A stretch of DNA of 64,000 bases from the NCBI RefSeq assembly GCF_009932725.1, contig NZ_BLJU01000007.1:62001-126000 (forward strand), given 5' to 3'. The stretch is from Pseudomonas yangonensis. Lineage in GTDB: Bacteria; Pseudomonadota; Gammaproteobacteria; Pseudomonadales; Pseudomonadaceae. Under the pieces are notes generated by a model. That model worked only from the letters and a program-made list of their open reading frames with translations. It ran no database searches and was not told the DNA's origin. Below, in pieces: positions 17,910 to 26,551 of the stretch (its first letter is position 1; each line of letters begins with the position of its first letter). The position numbers were made by a program, and so were the translations under genes.

Positions 17910-17935
17910 ATCCAGCACCGTTCCTCGCGGGTATA
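17910..17935 (+). promoter_or_regulatory. Candidate ECF promoter of the DUF4394 gene
   Basis: ATCC (17910-17913), 15 bases, GGGTATA (17929-17935): the same motif and spacing as before the sigma gene. It lies 82 bases before the DUF4394 start. A strong hairpin (17964-17985) falls in the resulting leader. Confidence 0.45.
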
Positions 17936-17963
17936 GCTCACAGGTGTTTCGTCGAGGCACCTG

Positions 17964-17985
17964 CGAAACCGGCTCGCCGGTTTCG
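17964..17985 (+). other. Hairpin in the 5' leader of the DUF4394 gene
   Basis: A perfect 9-base stem CGAAACCGG / CCGGTTTCG with loop CTCG and no U-tract after it, between the candidate promoter and the start codon. It may stabilise the leader or bind a regulator; not a terminator by appearance. Confidence 0.6.
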
Positions 17986-18017
17986 TCTCGATGCTAAACC
18001 TTTTATGAGGAACAACC

Positions 18018-18797
18018 ATGAAAAGCATCACTACCCTCTGCGCCGCCGGCCTGCTGACCCTGAGCGCAGGTGCCGCCAGCGCCACCGAACTGCTCGCACT
18101 GAGCGCCGATGGCAAGCTGTTCAAGGTCGATGTCGCCAGCCTCAAGGTCACTGCCAGCATGAAGGTCAGCGGCGCCAGCGATCTGCGCGGCCTGGATGTG
18201 CGCCCGGCCAGCGGCCAGGTCTACCTCCTCGGCGGCACCGATCAGCTCTATACCCTGGACGCAGCCAGCGGTAAGGCAACCGCAGGCAGCAAGCTGCAAA
18301 CCGCGCTGCCAGGCAGCGGCCAGGCGGTGGTCGACTTCAATCCGGTGGCCGACCGTCTGCGCTTGATGAGCCCGGACGGCACCAACCTGAGGGTGAATGT
18401 CGACACCGGAGAAGCGGCCGTGGACGGCAAGCTGGCCTATGCAGCCGATGGCCCCTACGCCGGCAAGCAGGCAAAAGTCGTGGCGGGCGCCTACACCAAC
18501 TCCTATGCCGGAACGAAGAGCACGGCGCTGTATAATATCGACCTGGCCAGCGGCAGCCTGATGTTGCAGAACCCGCCGAACGATGGCGTGCAGCAGGAAG
18601 TCGGCAAGATCGCCGATGGCCTCGAGGCGGCCGCCATGGACATCGTCAGCGATGGCAAGGGTGGCAACACCGCCTACGTGCTGACCGGCAAGACCCTGCA
18701 TCAGCTGGATCTGACCAGCGGCAAGCCCACCACCTTGGGTGACATCGCCGATCTTCCGGAGGGCATCATCGACATCGCCGCATTGCCCGCGAAGTAA
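18018..18797 (+). CDS. Secreted DUF4394 protein
   Basis: A 259-residue protein with a signal peptide (KSITTLCAAGLLTLSAGAASA, cleaved near residue 23). The mature part is a repeat-like beta-propeller fold: LLALSADGKLFKVD, DLRGLDVRPASGQVYLLGG, DQLYTLDAASG, VDFNPVADRLRLMSPDG and NLRVNVDTGEA, the DUF4394 pattern. The ribosome site TGAGGAA lies 9 bases before the ATG. It follows the sigma/anti-sigma pair and shares their promoter motif, so it is probably the main regulon member. Function is unknown; a surface or periplasmic sensor or scaffold is possible. Confidence 0.88.
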   Translation: MKSITTLCAAGLLTLSAGAASATELLALSADGKLFKVDVASLKVTASMKVSGASDLRGLDVRPASGQVYLLGGTDQLYTLDAASGKATAGSKLQTALPGSGQAVVDFNPVADRLRLMSPDGTNLRVNVDTGEAAVDGKLAYAADGPYAGKQAKVVAGAYTNSYAGTKSTALYNIDLASGSLMLQNPPNDGVQQEVGKIADGLEAAAMDIVSDGKGGNTAYVLTGKTLHQLDLTSGKPTTLGDIADLPEGIIDIAALPAK

Positions 18798-18802
18798 GAT
18801 GA

Positions 18803-18833
18803 AAAAGGCTGCGCTCAGCGGGCGCAGCCTTTT
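18803..18833. terminator. Intrinsic terminator, DUF4394 / dienelactone hydrolase
   Basis: A 12-base stem AAAAGGCTGCGC / GCGCAGCCTTTT with a 7-base loop, between convergent genes; usable from both strands. Confidence 0.9.
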
Positions 18834-18856
18834 GTGCAACGCGTGACAAACCGCTG

Positions 18857-19645
18857 TTACTGCTCGGCGAACACCTCATCGAACAGATCGTTCATCGCCT
18901 TGAATGCCCGCGCGGCCACCACCGGATGGTACTCGTTGCGCCCGGGAACATTGGCCTTGGGGTTTGTGAACGAGTGCACCGCGCCGCCATAGCTGACCAG
19001 TTGCCAGTCGGTCTTGGCCGCCTTCATCTCGGCAATGAAACCGTCGACCTGCTCCTGCGGCACGGCCGGGTCATCTGCCCCGTGCAGCACCAGCACTGGC
19101 GCCTTGATGTTCTTCGCATCACTCGGGTTGGGCGTATCCAGATTGCCGTGGAAGGACACGAAGCCTTTCAACGGCGCGCCCGAACGCGCGAGTTCCAGTA
19201 CCGTACCGCCACCGAAGCAGAAACCAATGGCGCCCAGCCGGTCGAGGTCCAGCGCCACCTCGTTGCTTTGCGCCTTGAGCACGTCCACTGCGGCCTGGGC
19301 GCGCTTGCGCATCAGCGGGCGATCGGCGCGTACCTTGCCGGCCGCAGCACCAGCCTCTTCGGCATTGCTGGGGCGAATGGACTTGCCGTACATATCGGCG
19401 ACGAACACCACGTACTTGTCGCCCGCTGCGCGGGCAGCCTTGGCCACGGTGTCCTCGTTCACTCCCATCCAGTTGGGAACGGCGAGCAGCCCGGGCCGCG
19501 GCGTGGTCACCGAGTCGTCGTATACCAGCACGCCTTCGAAGGCTTCGCCATCGATCTCGTAGGGAATCGTCTTGGTCACGACGGCCGCATCGGCAAGACC
19601 GGCGAAAGCGGCGCACAACAGGGGAACCAGTGTCTTCTTCTGCAT
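18857..19645 (-). CDS. Exported dienelactone-hydrolase-family protein
   Basis: A 262-residue alpha/beta hydrolase with a signal peptide (MQKKTLVPLLCAAFAGLADA). The DLH Cys-Asp-His triad is visible: nucleophile elbow GFCFGGG, Asp in LHGADDPAVP and His in GGAVHSFTNP. The ATG at 19645 is preferred over an upstream in-frame start because only it begins with a signal peptide. Export is unusual for an enzyme best known from chlorocatechol breakdown, so a different ester or lactone substrate is likely. It matches the place of PA1597 (from memory). Confidence 0.87.
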   Translation of the reverse strand: MQKKTLVPLLCAAFAGLADAAVVTKTIPYEIDGEAFEGVLVYDDSVTTPRPGLLAVPNWMGVNEDTVAKAARAAGDKYVVFVADMYGKSIRPSNAEEAGAAAGKVRADRPLMRKRAQAAVDVLKAQSNEVALDLDRLGAIGFCFGGGTVLELARSGAPLKGFVSFHGNLDTPNPSDAKNIKAPVLVLHGADDPAVPQEQVDGFIAEMKAAKTDWQLVSYGGAVHSFTNPKANVPGRNEYHPVVAARAFKAMNDLFDEVFAEQ

Positions 19646-19740
19646 GGTGAGGCCTGCCCTTGGCAATGGTAGGCCCCTAACAATAGCCGCGCGCAGCACA
19701 ATCGCCAAATGCGCCGCCAGCAGGATTCACACAGGAGGTT

Positions 19741-20745
19741 TCAAGCAGAAGGCTGCTCAGCCCAACGTTCCTTGATCAGCAGGATTTCCGGCAGGCAGCC
19801 AATGAACAGCTCAACCAGCCGCGGATCGAAGTGGCGACCGCTTTGTTCACGCAGGAAAGCTACGGCATCGTCCACGGGCCAGGCCTGCTTGTAAGGACGC
19901 ACGCTGGTCAGCGCATCGAACACGTCGGCGATGGCGACGATACGCCCCTCAAGCGGAATGTCTTCGCCACGCAGACCGTTGGGATAGCCGCTGCCGTCCC
20001 ACTTCTCATGGTGCGACAGAGCGATCCGTTGCGCCGTGCGCAGCAGCCCGGAGCTGTGCTCGCCGATGATCCGCGCACCGATCTCGACATGCTGACGCAT
20101 CACCTGCCATTCCTCGTCGTTGAGCTTTCCAGGCTTGCGCAGCACGGCATCGGGAATGCCGATCTTGCCGACATCATGCATCGGTGCGGCGTTGAGCAGT
20201 TCCTCGGCGGCGCTTTCACTGAAGCCTGCGGCCAACGCCAGCACCTTGGAAAAATGGCTCATGCGAATGACGTGCAGGCCGGTCTCGTTGTCCTTGTACT
20301 CGGCGGCCATCCCCAGACGCTGGACGATCTGCAGGCGGGTCTGCTTGAGCTCATCGACACGCACCAGCGACAGATGAGTCCGCACGCGAGCACGAACGAT
20401 GGGCGGGCTGACCGGCTTGGTGATGTAGTCCACCGCGCCGACCTCGAAGCCGCGCGCTTCGTCGTCGACATCGCCCAGCGCAGTGACGAAGATAACCGGA
20501 ATTGCCTGCACTAGCGGATTGGCCTTGAGCGTCTCGCACACCTCGTAGCCGGTCATGCCCGGCATCATCACATCGAGCAGGATCAGATCAGGCAACTCGC
20601 GCTCGGCCATTTCCAGCGCCCGTGCGCCTTCCTTGGCGAACAGCAGGCGATAGTCGTCCTGCAGGATATGACGCAGCACCTGCAGGTTGGTGGGTTCGTC
20701 ATCGACCAGCAGCAACAGCGGGCGAGTATCGGCAGCCAAGGTCAT
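19741..20745 (-). CDS. HD-GYP response regulator (c-di-GMP phosphodiesterase)
   Basis: A 334-residue protein. The N-terminal receiver (residues about 9-125) has VDDEPTN, phospho-acceptor Asp in ILLDVMMPGMTG and Lys in ITKPVSP. The C-terminal HD-GYP domain keeps the catalytic HD (APMHDVGKIGIPD), HVEIGARI and the GYP signature in SHHEKWDGSGYPNGL, so hydrolysis of cyclic di-GMP is expected. Its start overlaps the stop of the MHYT hybrid kinase (ATGA), making that kinase its likely phosphodonor. Confidence 0.94.
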   Translation of the reverse strand: MTLAADTRPLLLLVDDEPTNLQVLRHILQDDYRLLFAKEGARALEMAERELPDLILLDVMMPGMTGYEVCETLKANPLVQAIPVIFVTALGDVDDEARGFEVGAVDYITKPVSPPIVRARVRTHLSLVRVDELKQTRLQIVQRLGMAAEYKDNETGLHVIRMSHFSKVLALAAGFSESAAEELLNAAPMHDVGKIGIPDAVLRKPGKLNDEEWQVMRQHVEIGARIIGEHSSGLLRTAQRIALSHHEKWDGSGYPNGLRGEDIPLEGRIVAIADVFDALTSVRPYKQAWPVDDAVAFLREQSGRHFDPRLVELFIGCLPEILLIKERWAEQPSA

Positions 20746-23700
20746 AATGGAGTGGTTTCCTCGTCCTGCAATTGCAGCAACAGTTGATCGAGCAGCCGCA
20801 GTGCCTGGTCAAAATTGAAGTCATCCAGCACCTGACGCAGGTCATTCAGGACAGCGTAGTAGGGTGTAGCAACCGTAGCATGCACCATTGCAGCCAGAGT
20901 TTCGTCGTCCAGACCGCCACGCTGTAGCGCACGTCGCAAGTGGTTCGCCTGCTCACGCAAGAGGGAAAGATCGACGGCCGAGCTGTTGGCCGAGCTTGAC
21001 GCCTCCGGCACCTGCGGCACTACTTCCCTGACCGTCCTCAGGGACTGCTCGAGCTCTTCGAGCAAGGCATGCAGCACGCGCTCATCCTGCGCTTCGAACG
21101 CCCGCTCTATGGAGCGCGCCAGGGCGGCGAGATTGTTCATGGCCAGGTTGCCGGCCGCACCGTGCAGACGATGCGCCAGGGCCCTGCCCGCCTCCCAGTC
21201 GCGTACAGCCAGAAGCTGACCAAGGCGCAAGGCCAGGTCCTGCTGCTCGTCAATGAAGGCCTTGATCGCCTGAGCCATACGCAACGGCCCACCCCACAGG
21301 CTGCTGCCGCGTACCCAGTCGAACAGGCCATCCTCGATGACCGGCGTGGCGCCGCTCACCGCACCGGTTACTGCTGTGGGCCCGAGCAGGCGCGCGATTT
21401 CCCAGAGCAGCGCACTGATATCCAGCGGCTTCGAGGCGAAGCCGTTCATGCCCGAATCGAGCGCTGCCTGGCGGTCGTGGTCAAGCACGCTGGCGGTCAG
21501 CGCGATGATTGGTATTGGCGCGCCACCGCCGGCAGCTTCAAGTTGTCGAATCCGGCGCGAGGCTTCCAGGCCGTCGACGCCAGGCATCTGTACGTCCATC
21601 AGGATCAGGTCGAAGCGCTCTTCGGTGAAGGCCTGCAGCGCTGCCTCGCCGTCGGCGACACCCCGCACACGATGGCCGAGGCTCTCCAGCAACAGTTGTA
21701 ACAGCTCCAGGTTCTGCGGCACGTCATCGGCGGCCAGAATACGCAGCCGGCCCAGCTCAGGCAGTTGCGCACGCGGCTGCGACGCCAGGCGCTTGCCGGC
21801 ACGCAGCGGCAGCTCGACGCTGAAGCAGCTGCCCTGCCCTTCGCTGCTTTCTACCTTCAGGCGTCCGCCCATGAGCTCGACCAGTTGCCGCGAAATGGTG
21901 GTACCGAGGCCAGTACCGCCAAAGCGCCGGCTCATCGACGCGTCAGCCTGCGCGAAAGGCTCGAAGATCTTCTCCAGGCGGTCGGCAGCGATGCCGATGC
22001 CGGTGTCCCTCACCGCCAGGCGCATCGCCCCCGGCTCGCCGGACACCTTCAGGCATACCTCACCCTGCGATGTGAACTTGACCGCGTTGCCCAGCAGGTT
22101 GGCTAGCACCTGCTGCAGCCGCAACGGGTCGCCATTGAAGAACTCGCAGACCGCTGGCGGATAATCCAGATACAGCTGCAGTCCTTTGCTTTCTGCCGTC
22201 AGGCGCTGCGTTGCAAGCACCTGTTCGCAGAGTTCGCGCAGGGAGAAATCCAGTTGCTCCAGCTCGATGGCACCACGGTCGAGCTTGGCTGTGTCGAGAA
22301 TGTCATTGAGCAGCCCCAGCAGCGAACGCGAAGAATGCTGCACGGTGCTCAAGTGGCGGCGCTGCTCCGGGGACAAGGGCGTTTCCAGCAGCAGATCGGT
22401 AAAGCCGATGATGGCATTCATCGGCGTGCGAATTTCGTGGCTCATATTGGCCAGGAAGCTGCTGCGTGCGGCAGCCGCCGCTTCGGCACGATCACGCGCG
22501 GTACGCAGCTCCTGCTCCATTACACGGCGGGGCGTCAGGTCGGTCGCCAGCTTCACCACCTTGAACGGTTTGCCGTCGGTGTCGAGGATCGGGTTGTAGC
22601 TGGCCTGAATCCAGACCTCACCGCCGCCCTTGCTGATACGGCGGTATTCGCCCGTGCGGAACTGTCCGGCGCGCAAATCCTGCCAAACCTGGCGATAGGT
22701 GTCACTGGCAACCAGCTCGGGGTCGCAGAATATGGCGTGATGGTGCCCGACCACCTCATCACGCTCGTAGCCAAACAGCGCCAGGGCGTTATCGTTTATA
22801 TCGAGGATGTTGCCGTCGAGGTCGAATTCGATAAGCGCCATGGCCTTGCTGATGGCCGTGACCTTGCCTTCGTATTCGGCATTACGCCGTTTGGTCTCTG
22901 ACTGATCGATCAGCACGCCGTCGATCCAGCGCGGGATGCCTTGTTCGTCGCATACGGCACTGCCGCTTTCCCAGACCCAGTGCTCGGTACCCTGGCGGTC
23001 GAACAAGCGATACTCGACGGAATAGTTCTGCCCCTGTTCGATGGCTTGCGTGACCTCCATGGCGACGCGCGAGTAGTCGTCAGGGTGATACATGTCGGAG
23101 ATCGAGCAGCGACGGCTGATGAAATCCTCGGCGCTCCACCCCGTCAGCGCCTGCACCGCATCGCTGATGAAAAGCATGCTCCAGTCCCGATCCAGCAGAC
23201 AGCGAAACGAGACCCCCGGAATATTGCTGATCAACGAGCGGTACTGCAGCTCACTGTCACGCAGCGCCTTCTCCATGGATTGTCTGTCGCTGATATCGGC
23301 AACGAACACCACGAATAGAGGACGGCTACCGGCATGCGTGACGCCGACGCTGATGCGCACCGGCTTCTCTTGGCCATCCCTGGTCAGGCAGACCAGCTCC
23401 TGCTCACCCGCGGGTAAGGTCAGCTGCCCCGTTCGCAGGTAGTCAGCCATCAATCCTTCCACCTGACCGACATGGCGAGCCGGCATCAGCAAGCTCATAT
23501 GCATGCCTACGAGCTCTTGCGGCGTCCAGCCGAACAGACGCGATACCGCACGGTTAGCCGAACGCAGCGTGCCTCTGTGATCGACGGTGATGATGGCATC
23601 CAGTGCCGTATCGAAGATCGAGCGCAAATGCTGTTCGCTGGCCTTGAGCTGAAGGCTCATGCGTCGATAGCGCAACAGCGTATTGACGGCCACGACGAAG

Positions 23701-24434
23701 ACCGTGAGCGCAACCGTCAATAGCGTAATGGCGATGGCGATATAACCACTGTCGACCACGGCCATCGGCGCTGACGATTCAGGCATGCCTACGAAACGCG
23801 CCGCCGCCATGCCAGTGTAGTGCATGCTGCTGATCGCCAGCCCCATCACCAAGGCGCTCAGGACGAGCGTCCAGCGTGCCGGCAAGCGTCCTTCGAGGCC
23901 GAAACGCACCCATAGCGCCAGAATCGCCAGGGCTACAGCCACGACAATCGACAATGCGAACATCCAGGGGTCATAGCGCAGCAGCGGTGCCATCTGCATC
24001 GCTGCCATGCCACTGTAATGCATGGCACCGATACCGGCTCCAACCAGCACGCCGCCGACGCACAGTTGCAGCAGGGTCAAATCACGCCGCGCCAGAAGAC
24101 TCAGGGCAACCCAGGAGGCGCCAAGGCTAGGCAACATGGAAAGCAGGGTTATACCCAGGTCAAAACGCACGGCTGCGCACAGCTCGAATGCGAGCATGCC
24201 AAGAAAGTGCATGGACCAGATACCGCCGCCCAGAGCCAGTGAGCCGGTGAAGATGGTGACCTGCCGAGCGAGCGGGTGCGAACTGTCACGCGCCTCGCCG
24301 GCCAGTTGCAAGGCCATGCCGGCAGCGAACACGGCAATGGCCAGCGACAGCAGCACCAGTGAGGTGTCGTAACGACTGAGCACGAGGACACCGGGATCCG
24401 CGCCCATGATGAAGAACAGCTCGAAAATCGACAT
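20742..24434 (-). CDS. MHYT-PAS hybrid sensor kinase with receiver and HPt domains
   Basis: A 1230-residue inner-membrane protein. Seven N-terminal membrane helices carry three MHYT-type motifs (MHFLGM, MHYSGM, MHYTGM) thought to bind a metal and sense oxygen, CO or NO. Then come three PAS domains (about residues 270-640), HisKA (SFLANMSHEIRTPMNAII), HATPase (NLLGNAVKFTS, DTGIGIA, GGTGLGTTISRQ), a receiver (AADDVPQN, MDVQMPGVDG, SKPLD) and a C-terminal HPt (ALAHRLHGAAGNLAMNN). The parts form a complete His-Asp-His relay that can pass phosphate to the coupled HD-GYP regulator. The ATG at 24434 begins just before the first helix; an in-frame upstream start would add 23 unlikely residues. Confidence 0.92.
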   Translation of the reverse strand: MSIFELFFIMGADPGVLVLSRYDTSLVLLSLAIAVFAAGMALQLAGEARDSSHPLARQVTIFTGSLALGGGIWSMHFLGMLAFELCAAVRFDLGITLLSMLPSLGASWVALSLLARRDLTLLQLCVGGVLVGAGIGAMHYSGMAAMQMAPLLRYDPWMFALSIVVAVALAILALWVRFGLEGRLPARWTLVLSALVMGLAISSMHYTGMAAARFVGMPESSAPMAVVDSGYIAIAITLLTVALTVFVVAVNTLLRYRRMSLQLKASEQHLRSIFDTALDAIITVDHRGTLRSANRAVSRLFGWTPQELVGMHMSLLMPARHVGQVEGLMADYLRTGQLTLPAGEQELVCLTRDGQEKPVRISVGVTHAGSRPLFVVFVADISDRQSMEKALRDSELQYRSLISNIPGVSFRCLLDRDWSMLFISDAVQALTGWSAEDFISRRCSISDMYHPDDYSRVAMEVTQAIEQGQNYSVEYRLFDRQGTEHWVWESGSAVCDEQGIPRWIDGVLIDQSETKRRNAEYEGKVTAISKAMALIEFDLDGNILDINDNALALFGYERDEVVGHHHAIFCDPELVASDTYRQVWQDLRAGQFRTGEYRRISKGGGEVWIQASYNPILDTDGKPFKVVKLATDLTPRRVMEQELRTARDRAEAAAAARSSFLANMSHEIRTPMNAIIGFTDLLLETPLSPEQRRHLSTVQHSSRSLLGLLNDILDTAKLDRGAIELEQLDFSLRELCEQVLATQRLTAESKGLQLYLDYPPAVCEFFNGDPLRLQQVLANLLGNAVKFTSQGEVCLKVSGEPGAMRLAVRDTGIGIAADRLEKIFEPFAQADASMSRRFGGTGLGTTISRQLVELMGGRLKVESSEGQGSCFSVELPLRAGKRLASQPRAQLPELGRLRILAADDVPQNLELLQLLLESLGHRVRGVADGEAALQAFTEERFDLILMDVQMPGVDGLEASRRIRQLEAAGGGAPIPIIALTASVLDHDRQAALDSGMNGFASKPLDISALLWEIARLLGPTAVTGAVSGATPVIEDGLFDWVRGSSLWGGPLRMAQAIKAFIDEQQDLALRLGQLLAVRDWEAGRALAHRLHGAAGNLAMNNLAALARSIERAFEAQDERVLHALLEELEQSLRTVREVVPQVPEASSSANSSAVDLSLLREQANHLRRALQRGGLDDETLAAMVHATVATPYYAVLNDLRQVLDDFNFDQALRLLDQLLLQLQDEETTPL

Positions 24435-24525
24435 ACAACCCCAGGAAGCGACAGGACGCCGGCTAATTGCCAGCATCTGAAACGACGGGGCCGCGCTTGT
24501 CAATCAAAGCTGATCTATCGCACCC

Positions 24526-24553
24526 ATAGAAAAGCCCGCCGAAGCGGGCTTGT
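24526..24553 (-). terminator. Intrinsic terminator of htpG
   Basis: Stem AAGCCCGC / GCGGGCTT (24532-24551) with a TTCG tetraloop on the - strand, followed by TTTTCT. Confidence 0.88.
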
Positions 24554-24568
24554 CTGTAGCTTTGTCGA

Positions 24569-26467
24569 TCAGGCGGAGAGTTCGACCAGCAGTTTGTTCA
24601 GGCGCTGCACATAAGCGGCCGGGTCTTTCAGGCTGTCTCCTGCGGCCAGTGCAGCCTGATCGAAGAGGATGTGCGACAGATCAGCGAAGCGATCCTCATC
24701 TGGCTCGGCGTCCAGACGCTCGATCAGCGGGTGGCCCGGGTTGAACTCGAAAATGGGCTTGGCGTCTGGCACCTTTTGGCCGCTGGCCTCGAGGATCTGG
24801 CGCATCTGCAGGCCCAGGTCCTGCTCGCCGATGGCGAGGATCGCCGGCGAGTCGGTCAGGCGATGCGAAACACGCACCTCGGCAACCTGCTCACCCAGCG
24901 CACCCTTGAGGCGCTCGATCAGCCCTTCCTTGGCCTTGGCGACTTCTTCCTGGGCCTTCTTGTCCTCTTCCGAGTCCAGCTTGCCCAGATCCAGATCGCC
25001 GCGCGCCACGTCGACGAACTGCTTGCCGTCGAACTCGGTCAGGTAGCTCATCAGCCACTCGTCGATGCGATCGGTGAGCAGCAGCACCTCGATGCCCTTC
25101 TTGCGGAAGACTTCCAGATGCGGGCTGTTCTTGATCTGCGCGTAGCTTTCGCCGGTGAGGTAGTAGATCTTGTCCTGGCCTTCCTTGACGCGGCCAAGGT
25201 AATCGGCCAGCGATACGGACTGCTCGTCACCCTCACCAGCGGTGGAGGCGAAACGCAGCAGGCTGGCGATTTTCTCCTTGTTGGCGAAGTCTTCCGCCGG
25301 GCCTTCCTTGAGCACCTGACCGAATGCCTTCCAGAAGGTCTTGTAGTCGTCCGGCTTGTCCTTGGCCAGTTTCTCCAGCATGTCCAGCACGCGCTTGGTC
25401 AGCGCCGATTTCATCGAATCGATGACCGGGCCGGACTGCAGAATTTCGCGGGAAACGTTCAGCGACAGGTCGTTGGAATCGACCACACCCTTGATGAAGC
25501 GCAGGTACAGCGGCAGGAACTGGTCGGCCTGATCCATGATGAACACGCGCTGCACGTAGAGCTTGAGTCCCTTGGGCGCTTCGCGGTGGTACAGGTCGAA
25601 CGGCGCACGAGCCGGCACGTACAGCAGCGAGGTGTACTCCAGCTTGCCTTCGACCTTGTTGTGACTCCAGGAGAGCGGATTCTCGAAGTCATGGCCGACG
25701 TGCTTGTAGAACTCCTGGTATTCCTCGTCCTTGATCTCGGTACGCGGACGGGTCCACAGGGCGCTGGCACGGTTGACGGTTTCCCACTCGACGTCCGTGG
25801 GTTTGTCGTCACCGTGGTGCTCCTTCGGCAGCTCGATGGGCAGCGCGATATGGTCGGAGTACTTCTTGACAATGTTGCGCAGGCGCCAGCCATCGGCGAA
25901 CTCTTCTTCGCCGCTCTTGAGGTGCAGAACGATACGCGTGCCGCGTTCGGCCTTGTCGATGGTGGCGACCTCGAACTCGCCCTCGCCCTGGCTCGCCCAG
26001 TGCACGCCCTCGGCGGCCGACAGACCGGCGCGACGGGTGAAAACTTCCACCTTGTCGGCGACGATGAAGGCCGAGTAGAAGCCTACGCCGAACTGGCCGA
26101 TCAGATGCGAATCCTTCTTCTGGTCGCCGGAGAGGTTCTTCAGGAAATCAGCAGTGCCGGACTTGGCGATGGTGCCCAGGTGGGTGATCACTTCCTCGCG
26201 GCTCATGCCGATGCCGTTGTCCTCAAGGGTGACGGTCTTGGCGTCCTTGTCGAAGCTCAGGCGAATTTTCAGCTCGGCGCCGCCTTCGAGCAGCTCGGGC
26301 TTGGCCAGCGCCTCGAAACGCAGCTTGTCGGCGGCGTCGGAGGCGTTGGAGATCAACTCGCGCAGGAAGATTTCCTTGTTCGAGTACAGCGAATGGATCA
26401 TCAGGTGCAGCAGCTGCTTCACCTCGGTCTGGAAGCCCAGGGTTTCTTTTTGAGTTTCCACACTCAT
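24569..26467 (-). CDS. htpG: Molecular chaperone HtpG (Hsp90)
   Basis: A 632-residue cytosolic Hsp90 of usual length. The N-terminal ATPase domain shows [20 protein letters not shown] residues ([20 protein letters not shown]), [11 protein letters not shown] and [13 protein letters not shown]; middle and C-terminal dimerisation domains follow and are complete. It refolds proteins with DnaK and supports heat tolerance. The start lies 46 bases downstream of a near-perfect sigma-32 promoter (26521-26548), so heat induction is well supported. It ends at its own terminator. Confidence 0.98.
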   Translation of the reverse strand: MSVETQKETLGFQTEVKQLLHLMIHSLYSNKEIFLRELISNASDAADKLRFEALAKPELLEGGAELKIRLSFDKDAKTVTLEDNGIGMSREEVITHLGTIAKSGTADFLKNLSGDQKKDSHLIGQFGVGFYSAFIVADKVEVFTRRAGLSAAEGVHWASQGEGEFEVATIDKAERGTRIVLHLKSGEEEFADGWRLRNIVKKYSDHIALPIELPKEHHGDDKPTDVEWETVNRASALWTRPRTEIKDEEYQEFYKHVGHDFENPLSWSHNKVEGKLEYTSLLYVPARAPFDLYHREAPKGLKLYVQRVFIMDQADQFLPLYLRFIKGVVDSNDLSLNVSREILQSGPVIDSMKSALTKRVLDMLEKLAKDKPDDYKTFWKAFGQVLKEGPAEDFANKEKIASLLRFASTAGEGDEQSVSLADYLGRVKEGQDKIYYLTGESYAQIKNSPHLEVFRKKGIEVLLLTDRIDEWLMSYLTEFDGKQFVDVARGDLDLGKLDSEEDKKAQEEVAKAKEGLIERLKGALGEQVAEVRVSHRLTDSPAILAIGEQDLGLQMRQILEASGQKVPDAKPIFEFNPGHPLIERLDAEPDEDRFADLSHILFDQAALAAGDSLKDPAAYVQRLNKLLVELSA

Positions 26468-26520
26468 GGTCGTCTAACTCCACATGCAGGACTATGCCGC
26501 GCGAGCGGCGGATGTCCTGC

Positions 26521-26548
26521 AGATGGGGGCAGTATGATCAATTTCAAG
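26521..26548 (-). promoter_or_regulatory. Sigma-32 heat-shock promoter of htpG
   Basis: On the - strand: CTTGAA (26548-26543), 14 bases, CCCCATCT (26528-26521). This equals the sigma-32 consensus CTTGAA-N13-15-CCCCATnT. The inferred start point is near 26514. Confidence 0.88.
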
Positions 26549-26551
26549 GGC

